Below the pieces are notes generated by a model that ran no database searches, had not been told where the DNA came from, and saw only the letters and a program-made list of their open reading frames with translations. Of a stretch of 64,000 nucleotides of DNA, positions 34,951 through 43,430 are shown one piece after another; the first letter of the stretch is position 1; every line of letters starts with the position of its first letter. The position numbers were made by a program, and so were the translations under genes. The DNA comes from Halomonas faecis (GTDB taxonomy: Bacteria; Pseudomonadota; Gammaproteobacteria; Pseudomonadales; Halomonadaceae): the NCBI RefSeq assembly GCF_010993975.1, contig NZ_JAACZO010000022.1, positions 62,001 through 126,000 on the forward strand. Direction: 5' to 3'.

Positions 34951-36975
34951 ATGTCCAATGCAGACGATGCTCTCGTAGTCTTCACCCCTTCCGGCCGCCG
35001 CGGGCGCTTCCCGGTGGGCACTCCAGTGCTGGAGGCCGCCCGCGCGCTCGGGGTCGATATCGATTCGGTGTGCGGGGGGCGCGTGCTGTGCGGCCGCTGC
35101 CAGGTCGACCTCTGCGAAGGGCACTTCTCCAAGCATGGGGTGGCCTCCTGGGCCACGCACCTCACCGCCAAGAGCGACACCGAGCAGGCCTGGGAGACGC
35201 GTCGCGGGCCGCTGCGCGATGGACGTCGGCTGAGCTGCTCGACCCAACTGCTTGGTGACGCCGTGATCGACGTGCCCGCGTCGAGCCAGGTGCATCGCCA
35301 GATCGTGCGCAAGCGCGCCGAGGTGCTCGATATCGAGCTCGACCCCATCGTGCGCCTCTACTACGTGGAGGTGCAGCAGCCGGACATGCACGTGCCCGCG
35401 TCCGACCTGCGCTGCCTCAAGGACGCCCTGGCCTACGAATGGCACCTGGCCGATCTGGAGAACGATATCCGTGTCGTCCAGCAACTGCAGGAGGCCCTGC
35501 GCAAAGGCGACTGGGGCGTGACGGTGGCGGTCTACGACGACCGGCGCCTCATCGGCATGTGGCCGGGCCTCCAGTCGCAGATCTACGGCATGGCGGTGGA
35601 CGTGGGGTCGACGACCATCGCCGCGCACCTGTGCAACCTGCAGACCGGCGAGGTGGTCGCCTCCGCAGGACGCATGAATCCGCAGATCCGCTACGGCGAG
35701 GACCTGATGAGCCGGGTCTCCTACATCATGATGAACCCTGGCGGCGATCAAGCCATGACGCGCTCGGTGCGCGACGCCTTGAACGAACTCACCGTGGAAC
35801 TGGCCAGCGAAGCGGACGTGCATGTCGATGCCATCCTCGAGGCGACTTTCGTCGGCAACCCGATCATGCAGAGCTTGGTGTTCGGCATCAATCCGGTGGA
35901 ACTGGGTGGCGCGCCCTTCGCGCTCGCCACCGATGAGGCCATCGACGGCCTGTGGGCCACCGAGATGGACCTGGTCATCCACCCCAACGCCCGGGTCTAC
36001 GGCCTGCCCTGCATCGCCGGGCACGTGGGGGCCGACACCGCCGGAATGATCCTCTCCGAGACGCCCTACCTGGGCGAGGAACTGATGCTGCTGGTCGACG
36101 TGGGCACCAACGCGGAGGTCGTGCTGGGCAACCGCCACCGCCTACTGGCCTGCTCCAGCCCCACCGGTCCGGCCTTCGAGGGTGCCCAGATCAGCGGCGG
36201 GCAGCGGGCGGCCGCCGGCGCCATCGAACGGGTGCGCATCGACCCGCTGACGCTCGAGCCGCGCTACAAGGTGATCGGCTGCGAGCGGTGGTCCGATGAG
36301 CCGGGCTTCGACGACGCCGTGGCCCCCCACGGAGTCACCGGCATCTGCGGCTCGGGCATCATCGAGGTCATCGCCGAGATGTACCTGGCAGGCATCATCA
36401 ACCAGGACGGTGTCGTGCAGGGCGGCCTGGCGGCGCGCAGCGAACGCATCGTGGCCGACGGGCGCACCTACGCCTACGTGCTGCATCGCAACGACAGCCG
36501 CACCCTGGCCATCACCCAGAACGACATTCGCGCCATCCAGCTGGCCAAGGCGGCGCTCTACGCCGGTATCCGCCTGCTGATGGAGCAATTCGGTGCCGAC
36601 CACGTCGATCGCATTCGTCTTGCCGGGGCCTTCGGTGCCCATATCGACGTCAAGTACGCCATGATCCTGGGGCTGATCCCCGACTGTGATCTCGACCATG
36701 TCACCTCGGCCGGCAACGCTGCCGGCACAGGGGCACGCATCGCCCTGCTGAGCCGCAAGGCACGCCGCGAGATCGAGGCGGCGGTGCGCCGCGTGGAGAA
36801 GGTGGAGACCGCCACCGAGCCGCGTTTCCAGGAGCACTTCGTAGCCGCCATGGCAATACCCCATCGCCACGATCCCTTCCCGCAGCTGCGCGCCGAGGTG
36901 ACCCTGCCGTCGGCGACGGCGGAAAGCCCCGCCGCCTCGCGTGGTAGCCGGCGTCGGCGTCGCCAGCGCGCCTGA
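34951..36975 (+). CDS. 2Fe-2S/ASKHA corrinoid reductive activase (RACo-like)
   Basis: A 674-residue protein. The N-terminal ferredoxin domain carries C41, C47, C50 and C96 in C-x5-C-x2-C plus distant C spacing for a [2Fe-2S] cluster. A linker domain precedes a large ASKHA ATPase part (DVGSTTIAAHLCNL near residue 213, then LLVDVGTNAEVVLG and GSGIIEVIAEMYLAG). RACo proteins use ATP to reduce accidentally oxidised Co(II) corrinoid back to Co(I), needed often in an aerobic cell. The tail ends in SRGSRRRRRQRA. The ATG at 34951 has GGAGG upstream; an ATG at 34885 lacks it. Last core gene of the C1 operon. Confidence 0.9.
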   Translation: MSNADDALVVFTPSGRRGRFPVGTPVLEAARALGVDIDSVCGGRVLCGRCQVDLCEGHFSKHGVASWATHLTAKSDTEQAWETRRGPLRDGRRLSCSTQLLGDAVIDVPASSQVHRQIVRKRAEVLDIELDPIVRLYYVEVQQPDMHVPASDLRCLKDALAYEWHLADLENDIRVVQQLQEALRKGDWGVTVAVYDDRRLIGMWPGLQSQIYGMAVDVGSTTIAAHLCNLQTGEVVASAGRMNPQIRYGEDLMSRVSYIMMNPGGDQAMTRSVRDALNELTVELASEADVHVDAILEATFVGNPIMQSLVFGINPVELGGAPFALATDEAIDGLWATEMDLVIHPNARVYGLPCIAGHVGADTAGMILSETPYLGEELMLLVDVGTNAEVVLGNRHRLLACSSPTGPAFEGAQISGGQRAAAGAIERVRIDPLTLEPRYKVIGCERWSDEPGFDDAVAPHGVTGICGSGIIEVIAEMYLAGIINQDGVVQGGLAARSERIVADGRTYAYVLHRNDSRTLAITQNDIRAIQLAKAALYAGIRLLMEQFGADHVDRIRLAGAFGAHIDVKYAMILGLIPDCDLDHVTSAGNAAGTGARIALLSRKARREIEAAVRRVEKVETATEPRFQEHFVAAMAIPHRHDPFPQLRAEVTLPSATAESPAASRGSRRRRRQRA

Positions 36976-37064
36976 GGAGCGGCCCTAAAACCGTGTATCA
37001 ATGCCCCCCACCAAAGGTGACACCCTGTGGTTAACAACATCGGACATTTATAAGAGAGGCCTCG

Positions 37065-39077
37065 ATGGGCTATCGGCTGGGCATCGACACCGGCGGGACC
37101 TTTACCGACGCGGTCCTCCTCGACGCGGCCGATCAGGTAGTCGCGACGGCCAAGCGCCTGACGACGCGCTTGGATCTCCAAGGGGGCATCGCCGATGCCC
37201 TGGCGGCACTGCCCACCGACCTGCTGTCCCAGGTCGAGCTGGTGTCGCTATCGTCGACCCTGACCACCAATTCGGCGGTGGAAGGCAAGGGCACCCCGGT
37301 CTGCGTGCTGCTGATCGGCTATAACGAACGCCAAGTCCAGGCGACAGGACTGGTTTCGCTGCTGGGCGCCGCCAGCCTGATCCGCCTGGACGGCGGTCAT
37401 GACGCAGGCGGCCATGAGCTTGCCCCTCTGGATGAGCGAGCCCTGCGCGAGACGATCATGAGCTGGAAGGAGCGGGTATCGGCCTTTGCCGTCTCGGCCT
37501 CCTTCGGCATCCGCAATCCGGCTCATGAGCAGCGCGCGGCCGAACTCGTGAATGAACTTGCCGGCAAGCCGGTGACCTGCGGCCATGAGCTGGCGGCTTC
37601 GCTGGGGGCGCCACGCCGCGCCATGACCGCGGCACTCAATGCCCGCATGATCGCCTACGTGCAACGACTCATCGAGGCGGTGCGGGGACTGTTGCACCGG
37701 CATCGAATCGTCGCACCGTTGATGATCGTGAAAGGCGACGGCTCACTGATCTCTGCCGACAGTGCCATCCTGCAGCCCATCACCACCGTGCTGTCCGGGC
37801 CGGCGGCCAGCGTCAACGGCGCCATGATGCTGAGTGGATGCCGTAGCCTGATCGTCGCCGACATGGGGGGGACCACGACGGACATCGCCGTGGTGCGCGA
37901 CGGCGTACCGACGCTCGCTTTCGACGGGGCCAGAGTGGGTGACTGGCGCCCCATGGTGGAGGCCATCAAGCTCTACTCCATTGGCCTCGGCGGTGATAGT
38001 GAAGTGGCCTTCGATCCCAGTCGGGGCTTTGCCATCGGCCCTCGTCGCGTGGTGCCCATGTGCCTACTGGTTGACCAGTATCCCCAGCTGTATGAGGTGC
38101 TACTGCGCCAGCTTGGCTCACCGCCGGGCAGCAGTCACAATCGCTTCGCCATGCGTCTGCAGCACGAGGAGGCGCTACTGAACCAACTCACTCCCGATGA
38201 ACATGAGGCCTGGCAGCGTCTGTCCCAGGGGCCGGTGGAAATGCTGCGTGCCGTCGAAGAGGAACGCTGGCTAGCCAGGGCGCTGACCCGTCTGGAACGC
38301 CGCGGCCTAGTGATCTTCAGCGGTTTCACGCCTACCGATGCCGCTCATGTTCTGGGAGTCTCACATCACTGGAATACCGAAGCCGCCCGCCTAGCGGCGA
38401 TCATCTGGGCCAAGCGCATGCGCCGCCAATACGGACTCGGGCGCTGGCCGGAAGGCGATGCGGAAGCCCCCTCTCGCGAGGTCTTTGCCCGGGTGGTCCA
38501 GGCCATCGCCACCAAACTGATCGAGGCGGGACTGCACGATGCCGATGTCGATGCCCAGCAGGAGCGACTGGCGGCTTCACTAGCCGGACTGATCCTACGC
38601 GGCGAAGCCGGTGCCGACAAAGCACCATCGATATTCTCGCTCCATTTCGCACCGACATCGCCGATCATCGCGGTGGGCGGGCCGGCTGCCACCTACTACC
38701 CGGCGGTCGGCGAGGCACTGGGTGCCGAAGTGGTGCTGCCATCTCACGGTGACGTGGCCAACGCCGTGGGCACCCTGCTCGCCCAGGTGGTTCAGCGGGT
38801 CCACGTCTCGGTGCTGCAACCAATTCGCGGCTGTTTTCGGGTCTTCCTTCCCGAGGGCCCCTGCGACCACGTCACGCTGGAGGCAGCGTACGCCACGGCA
38901 CGCCAATCGAGCGCCAAGTGTGCCGAAGCGCTGGCCTGGCGGGCCGGAGCCACCGCAGTGCAGGTGCACTTCGAGATTGATGAAAATCGCGTCAATAATG
39001 ACATTGATGGAGAGATCTTCTTCGAAGCCAGGGTGACGGCCGTAGCCGTTGGGACTCCAGACCCGAATCAGAAATGA
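37065..39077 (+). CDS. HyuA-like hydantoinase/oxoprolinase family ATPase
   Basis: A 670-residue protein starting RLGIDTGGTFTDAVLLD, the phosphate-binding loop of the hydantoinase A/oxoprolinase family. It continues with SSTLTTNSAVEGKG, a second phosphate motif MGGTTTDIAVVRDG near residue 268, and IGLGGDSEV. No HyuB partner follows, so a classical ATP-dependent ring-opening enzyme is doubtful. The fold is an ASKHA-type ATPase like the corrinoid reactivase just upstream, and relatives occur in C1 clusters of methanogens, so a corrinoid or pterin role is possible. The 89-base gap contains AT-rich promoter-like sequence (TTATAA at 37048), so it may have its own promoter. Confidence 0.8.
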   Translation: MGYRLGIDTGGTFTDAVLLDAADQVVATAKRLTTRLDLQGGIADALAALPTDLLSQVELVSLSSTLTTNSAVEGKGTPVCVLLIGYNERQVQATGLVSLLGAASLIRLDGGHDAGGHELAPLDERALRETIMSWKERVSAFAVSASFGIRNPAHEQRAAELVNELAGKPVTCGHELAASLGAPRRAMTAALNARMIAYVQRLIEAVRGLLHRHRIVAPLMIVKGDGSLISADSAILQPITTVLSGPAASVNGAMMLSGCRSLIVADMGGTTTDIAVVRDGVPTLAFDGARVGDWRPMVEAIKLYSIGLGGDSEVAFDPSRGFAIGPRRVVPMCLLVDQYPQLYEVLLRQLGSPPGSSHNRFAMRLQHEEALLNQLTPDEHEAWQRLSQGPVEMLRAVEEERWLARALTRLERRGLVIFSGFTPTDAAHVLGVSHHWNTEAARLAAIIWAKRMRRQYGLGRWPEGDAEAPSREVFARVVQAIATKLIEAGLHDADVDAQQERLAASLAGLILRGEAGADKAPSIFSLHFAPTSPIIAVGGPAATYYPAVGEALGAEVVLPSHGDVANAVGTLLAQVVQRVHVSVLQPIRGCFRVFLPEGPCDHVTLEAAYATARQSSAKCAEALAWRAGATAVQVHFEIDENRVNNDIDGEIFFEARVTAVAVGTPDPNQK

Positions 39078-39103
39078 CAACCTTAAAGGTCCACCATGCC
39101 TGA

Positions 39104-39490
39104 ATGCGGGCTGACGGCGTCCCGCCTGTCTGCAGCGGCTGCGACCATGTCTGTTTCCTGGTACATGACGTGCATCGCCGGCGCGCCCGTGAGTTACCGC
39201 TGCTGATCTACCGAGTGGAACTCGACGTCCCGGTACGACGCCTGCACTGCCCTGTCTGCGGTCCGACACGGGAGCGCATCGACTGGTTGCCGGGACGCTC
39301 GCCGGTCACCACCACGCTGCGCCAGTGGGTGGAGCGTCTGGTCACGTTGCGGCCGATTCGGCATGTCGCCGATCTGGTTGGGCTGCACTGGCATACCGTC
39401 AAGAGCATCGACAAGCAGCGCCTGCAACGCGACCTACCGGCGCCGGATCCGATACGGCTGCGCCGCTTGATGATGGACGAGTTCGCCTTG
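39104..39490 (+). pseudogene. ISL3-family transposase N-terminal fragment
   Basis: About 129 codons match the ISL3 transposase N-terminus: a zinc-finger region (CSGCD, then LHCPVCGP), the RELPLLIYRVELDV strand, a helix-turn-helix (VADLVGLHWHTVKSIDKQRL) and the MDEFAL start of the catalytic domain. The match stops there and the frame runs straight into unrelated IS5-type sequence, so about two thirds of the gene is missing. Not functional. Confidence 0.75.
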
Positions 39491-39640
39491 CTCAACCCCG
39501 AGCAGGCGGTGAAGCAGACCAAGAAGGGCAAACACTGGTTTTCGGCATGAAGGCACATATCGGTGTCGATGCGGTCTCGGGGTTGACTCACCGTTTCGTT
39601 GCTGCGTTGAGTGCGTACCGCACTCGACATAGCATTGATC
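39491..39640 (+). pseudogene. IS5-family transposase fragment with frameshift
   Basis: Directly after the ISL3 piece the frame reads NPEQAVKQTKKGKHWF, then stops. In the next frame GMKAHIGVDAVSGLTH continues the same IS5 (ISPa-type DDE) transposase motif, so one frameshift lies near 39540. The match fades after about 39600. A remnant of a second element that became joined to the first. Confidence 0.7.
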
Positions 39641-39730
39641 AGCGGCCCCCTAAATGTGAATTTTTGCAGACTCATGCTGCAAACGACACCTCGCGCATGC
39701 TGAGACTTTACCAGTTGCAGGAGACTAACC

Positions 39731-40618
39731 ATGACTTCACCCCGCCTTGGCTTCATCGGTATCGGTTTGATGGGTGATCCCATGACGCGCTGCCTGCTGG
39801 CCGCCGGCTTCGACGTGACCGTATGGAACCGCTCGCCCGACAAGGCCGAGGCGCTGAGAGAGGCGGGGGCCACGGTAGCGGGCTCCATCGGCGAACTGGT
39901 GCAAAGCGTCGACGTGGTGATGTTGTGCCTGGCAAATACCGCCGCGGTGGAGTCGGTGGTGTTCGGCGACGGCGGCGTGGCTCAGTACGGGCGCACCGGA
40001 CAACGGCTGATCGATTTCTCCAGCAGCGACCCGGCCGCCACGCGCGACTTCGCCGAATGGCTGGACAGCGAGTGCGGCATGCGTTGGATCGACTGCCCCG
40101 TCTCCGGCGGCGTGGCGGGGGCCGAGGCCGGCACGTTGGTGATGATGGCCGGCGGCGAGACCGATGACATCGACGCCATCCGCCCGCTGGTCGAGCCGAT
40201 CTCCGCGCGACTGACCCACATGGGGCCGGTGGGCAGCGGCCAGGTGACCAAAGTGTGCAACCAGATGATCGTCGGCTGCCAGGCCGCGGTGATCGCCGAG
40301 ATGGTCGCGCTCGCCGAGGTCAGCGGCGTGGATGCCGACCGGCTCACCGAGGCTCTCTCCGGCGGCCACGCCGACTCCAAGCCGTTTCAGATCCTCGTGC
40401 CGCGCATGGCGGCCAGCAACTTCGAAAAACCGCCCTGGCACCTGCGCACCCTGCTCAAGGACCTCGACATGGCGGTGGCACAAAGCCAGCGAGCCGGCAG
40501 CGCCACGCCCATGAGCGGCCTGGCTGCCCAGTTGATGCGCACTCATGCCAGCCACGGCCACGCCGAGCACGACCCGGCCACCCTGGTGGAAAGCTACCGC
40601 CAACGCGATGCCGAGTGA
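39731..40618 (+). CDS. NAD(P)-dependent beta-hydroxyacid dehydrogenase (GarR/MmsB-like)
   Basis: A 295-residue oxidoreductase. The N-terminal nucleotide fold begins GFIGIGLMGDPM, followed by the substrate loop DCPVSGGVAGAEAG and the catalytic lysine in GQVTKVCNQM near residue 171. Members reduce tartronate or succinate semialdehyde or oxidise 3-hydroxyisobutyrate; the precise substrate cannot be told. It lies just downstream of the transposase scar, which may have cut it off from an original operon. Start ATG preceded by CAGGAGACTAACC. Confidence 0.88.
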   Translation: MTSPRLGFIGIGLMGDPMTRCLLAAGFDVTVWNRSPDKAEALREAGATVAGSIGELVQSVDVVMLCLANTAAVESVVFGDGGVAQYGRTGQRLIDFSSSDPAATRDFAEWLDSECGMRWIDCPVSGGVAGAEAGTLVMMAGGETDDIDAIRPLVEPISARLTHMGPVGSGQVTKVCNQMIVGCQAAVIAEMVALAEVSGVDADRLTEALSGGHADSKPFQILVPRMAASNFEKPPWHLRTLLKDLDMAVAQSQRAGSATPMSGLAAQLMRTHASHGHAEHDPATLVESYRQRDAE

Positions 40619-40641
40619 TGATGCTGGGTCGAGGCGCCCCG

Positions 40642-40959
40642 TCAGGCGGTATAGTGCACGGCCAGCCACACGGTGGCCTGCCGTGGATCCGTCCATTCGA
40701 CACGATGCCGGCAGTGCGCCGGAATCGTGAGATGATCCCCCAGCGCCAGCGCCGCATCATTGCCCTGCTCGAAGGCGAGCACCGCCCGCCCCTGCAGCAC
40801 CACCACCCACTCGTGCTGCGGCTGATCGTACCAGCCGTGTTCCGGTGAGGCGTGGCCGCGCGAGACGATGCGCTCGATCTGCACGTCCTCGCCGCCCGCC
40901 AATTCCTCGAATAGCTCGGCTTTCAGGGAGGGGGGAATCGATGCGAAGAGGTTTTTCAT
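40642..40959 (-). CDS. Cupin-domain protein
   Basis: A 105-residue single-domain cupin. Metal-site motifs are visible as H-rich GHASPEHGWYDQPQHEWVVVLQG and the second motif LGDHLTIPAHCRHRVEW. A likely metal-binding small enzyme or sensor in the cytosol; substrate unknown. The ATG at 40959 has an ideal AAGGAGGT site; the longer upstream frame is discarded. Divergent from the AbiE pair, sharing an 84-base promoter region. Confidence 0.82.
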   Translation of the reverse strand: MKNLFASIPPSLKAELFEELAGGEDVQIERIVSRGHASPEHGWYDQPQHEWVVVLQGRAVLAFEQGNDAALALGDHLTIPAHCRHRVEWTDPRQATVWLAVHYTA

Positions 40960-41010
40960 CACGACCTCCTTTTCCTTGACACCCAGCTTGCCGACATACA
41001 AGTCGACATA

Positions 41011-41032
41011 TAGACTATCCATAAATAGTTTA
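41011..41032. promoter_or_regulatory. Inverted repeat in the AbiE/cupin promoter region (operator candidate)
   Basis: TAGACTAT (41011-41018) and ATAGTTTA (41025-41032) are complementary at seven of eight positions with a 6-base spacer, 11 bases before the antitoxin start. AbiEi antitoxins repress their own promoter by binding inverted repeats, so this is a natural candidate. A weak TTGCCG (40988) with TAGACT at 17-base spacing could be the promoter it covers. Confidence 0.5.
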
Positions 41033-41043
41033 TCTGTTGACTT

Positions 41044-41580
41044 ATGGACTCTCTCACGGCACAGCAGGTCTTCCGAACATGGGATCGCCAGGGGCGATAT
41101 GTCTTCCTTCACCGCGATCTTGCCAAGCTGTTTCCAGGGGATAGTCCCAAGACACTACAGGAGGGGATCAACCGTCTGGTGAAACAGGGGGTTCTAGTGC
41201 GCGCCTGCCGGGGCATCTACGTCAACCCCCACGCCCGTAGCCTGGACGCCTACACGCTCGAGCGCGTGGCCGCCGCACTCCGGCGAGGGGAATACAACTA
41301 CGTCAGCCTGGAGTCCGCCTTGTCAGAGTATGGCGCGATCTCGCAGGTCCCGGTGGATCGCCTGACCGTGATGACCACCGGCCGCCGGGGCACCTACCGT
41401 ACTCCCTATGGCGCCATCGAGTTCACCCATACCAAGCGCCTGATTCGCGACCTGCTGGTGCGCATGACCGACATCGGCCGCCCACTGCGCTTCGCCACCC
41501 CCAAGGCTGCATGGGCCGATCTCAAACGGGTGGGGCGTAACATCCACCTCGTCGATACGGAGGCTCTGCATGCGGATTGA
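41044..41580 (+). CDS. Type IV antitoxin, AbiEi family
   Basis: A 178-residue protein with an N-terminal winged helix-turn-helix (LHRDLAKLFPGDSPKTLQEGINRLVKQGVL, residues about 22-51) and the AbiEi C-terminal domain (YVSLESALSEYGAISQVPV). It should neutralise the toxin encoded next to it and repress the pair. The start at 41044 gives a family-like N-terminus. It overlaps the toxin gene by 11 bases. Confidence 0.85.
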   Translation: MDSLTAQQVFRTWDRQGRYVFLHRDLAKLFPGDSPKTLQEGINRLVKQGVLVRACRGIYVNPHARSLDAYTLERVAAALRRGEYNYVSLESALSEYGAISQVPVDRLTVMTTGRRGTYRTPYGAIEFTHTKRLIRDLLVRMTDIGRPLRFATPKAAWADLKRVGRNIHLVDTEALHAD

Positions 41581-42499
41581 CCCGGAAGATTTCGAAGCCC
41601 TGGTAACGCAGGCCATGCAGGTTCCCGGCCATCAGCACATGCGCCCGGTGATCGAGAAGGAACTGCTGCACTACGACATGCTCTTCGCCCTCGAGCGGGA
41701 GGGGCTGCTGGACGATCTCACCTTCCAGGGTGGAACCTCACTGCGCCTGTGCCACGGCGCCTCGCGTTTCAGTGAGGACCTCGATTTCGTCGGAGGACAC
41801 CATTTCGCCGCATCCCAGGTCGCGGAGATCAAGCGCTGCCTCGAGCATTACATCTCCAAGCGTTACCAGTTGGATGTGCTGGTGAAGGAGCCGGCAGAAC
41901 TGCGACAGGACCCCAACCATGCCGACGTGCGCGTCGACAAGTGGCAGCTCGCCATCGTCACGGCACCAGCACGCCGGGACATACCCAAGCAGCGCATCAG
42001 GCTTGAAATTGCCAACGTCCCGGCCTATACGCGGGAGCCACGCCCACTGTGGCTCAACTATGACTTCCTGCCGGATGGGTACCGCGACACCCTGGTGATG
42101 ATGGAAAGTCTCGACGAGATCATGGCGGATAAGCTGGTATCGCTGGTCAACAACCAGCGTTATGTCCGCCATCGGGATGTCTGGGATCTCGCCTGGCTGG
42201 TTCAACAGAGAGCCGACCTCGACATCGGCTTGCTTCGCCACAAGCTCGAGGACTATCGAGCCGTAGGCTACCTCGCCAAGGCTAAGCAGCGGCAAGGACA
42301 GCTTGCCGACATCGTGCAAGGCCGCCCGTTCCAACAGGAAATGGCACGCTTCCTCCCCCAAGACATCCTGGAGCGCACGCTTTACAAGGCCAAGTTCTCC
42401 GACTATCTCATCAACACCGTGGTATCGCTGATCGGCCGAGTGGTCCAGCAGTTGGATGACGGTCAGGTATCGGAACCTGTGCCTCCATTCCAGATGTAG
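41570..42499 (+). CDS. AbiEii/AbiGii nucleotidyltransferase toxin
   Basis: A 309-residue toxin of the DUF1814 nucleotidyltransferase family. The catalytic strand-loop GGTSLRL (54-60) and the acidic pair in RFSEDLDF (D70, D72) are intact, as is the later MADKLVSLVNNQRYVRHRDVWDLAWL motif. Such toxins transfer nucleotides to RNA (tRNA for close relatives) and cause phage-triggered growth arrest. Complete active-site residues and an intact antitoxin suggest a working system. A defence role is known for the family, not shown here. Confidence 0.88.
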   Translation: MRIDPEDFEALVTQAMQVPGHQHMRPVIEKELLHYDMLFALEREGLLDDLTFQGGTSLRLCHGASRFSEDLDFVGGHHFAASQVAEIKRCLEHYISKRYQLDVLVKEPAELRQDPNHADVRVDKWQLAIVTAPARRDIPKQRIRLEIANVPAYTREPRPLWLNYDFLPDGYRDTLVMMESLDEIMADKLVSLVNNQRYVRHRDVWDLAWLVQQRADLDIGLLRHKLEDYRAVGYLAKAKQRQGQLADIVQGRPFQQEMARFLPQDILERTLYKAKFSDYLINTVVSLIGRVVQQLDDGQVSEPVPPFQM

Positions 42500-42581
42500 A
42501 GAGGCGGGATTTGTCCCCTCCACCGCCCTTCCGTACACTCGTTTGACTCTCCCCCACACGATGCTACGCCGAGGCATGACC

Positions 42582-43427
42582 ATGGCTTTCGATTCGACCT
42601 CAACCTACGTGGCTACCGATGCCTTGAAGCAGGCGGTGAACGCCGCCGTGACGCTGGAGCGTCCGCTGCTGATCAAGGGCGAGCCGGGCACCGGCAAGAC
42701 GCTGCTCGCCGAGGAGCTGGCCGGCTCGCTCGACACCCGCCTGATCACCTGGCACATCAAGTCCTCCACCAAGGCGGCCCAGGGACTCTACGAGTACGAT
42801 GCGGTGAGCCGCCTGCGCGACTCCCAGCTCGGTATCGAGGGCGTGGAGAACGTCGCCAACTACATCAAGCCCGGCAAGCTGTGGGAGGCCTTCACCGCGA
42901 ACGAGCGCGTGGTGCTTTTGATCGACGAGATCGACAAGGCGGACATCGAATTCCCCAACGACCTGCTCCAGGAGCTGGATCGCATGGAATTTCACGTCTA
43001 CGAGACCGGCGAGACCATCACCGCCAAGCACCGCCCGATCATCGTCATCACCTCCAACAACGAGAAGGAGCTGCCCGACGCCTTCCTGCGCCGCTGCTTC
43101 TTCCACTACATCGAGTTCCCCGACCGCGAGACCATGCAGGCCATCGTCGACGTGCACTTCCCGGACATCGCCCCCAAGCTCGTCGGCGAGGCGCTGGAGG
43201 TGTTCTTCGATCTGCGCCAGGCGCCAGGCCTCAAGAAGAAGCCCTCCACCTCGGAGCTGGTCGACTGGCTCAAGCTACTGATGGCCGACGACCTGGCCCG
43301 CGAGGCGCTCTACCAGCGCGATCCGGTGAAGGCGATTCCGCCGCTGGCCGGGGCACTCGTCAAGAACGAGCAGGACACCCAGTTGCTCGAGCGGCTGGCG
43401 TTCATGATGCGTAGGAAAAGCAGATAA
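42582..43427 (+). CDS. MoxR-type AAA+ ATPase
   Basis: A 281-residue AAA+ protein with Walker A GEPGTGKT (33-40), Walker B VVLLIDEIDKAD, sensor 1 VITSNNEKELPDAFLRRC with its arginine finger, and a C-terminal lid. MoxR ATPases act as chaperones that insert cofactors or activate VWA-partnered complexes. The partner VWA gene follows after only three bases. The ATG at 42582 has GAGG seven bases upstream; the longer frame reaching into the toxin gene is not conserved. Confidence 0.92.
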   Translation: MAFDSTSTYVATDALKQAVNAAVTLERPLLIKGEPGTGKTLLAEELAGSLDTRLITWHIKSSTKAAQGLYEYDAVSRLRDSQLGIEGVENVANYIKPGKLWEAFTANERVVLLIDEIDKADIEFPNDLLQELDRMEFHVYETGETITAKHRPIIVITSNNEKELPDAFLRRCFFHYIEFPDRETMQAIVDVHFPDIAPKLVGEALEVFFDLRQAPGLKKKPSTSELVDWLKLLMADDLAREALYQRDPVKAIPPLAGALVKNEQDTQLLERLAFMMRRKSR

Positions 43428-43430
43428 GCC

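Noticed and set aside
39104..39550. Intact small transposase gene
   Set aside because: It joins halves of two different transposase families and ends at a frameshift; catalytic residues are missing.
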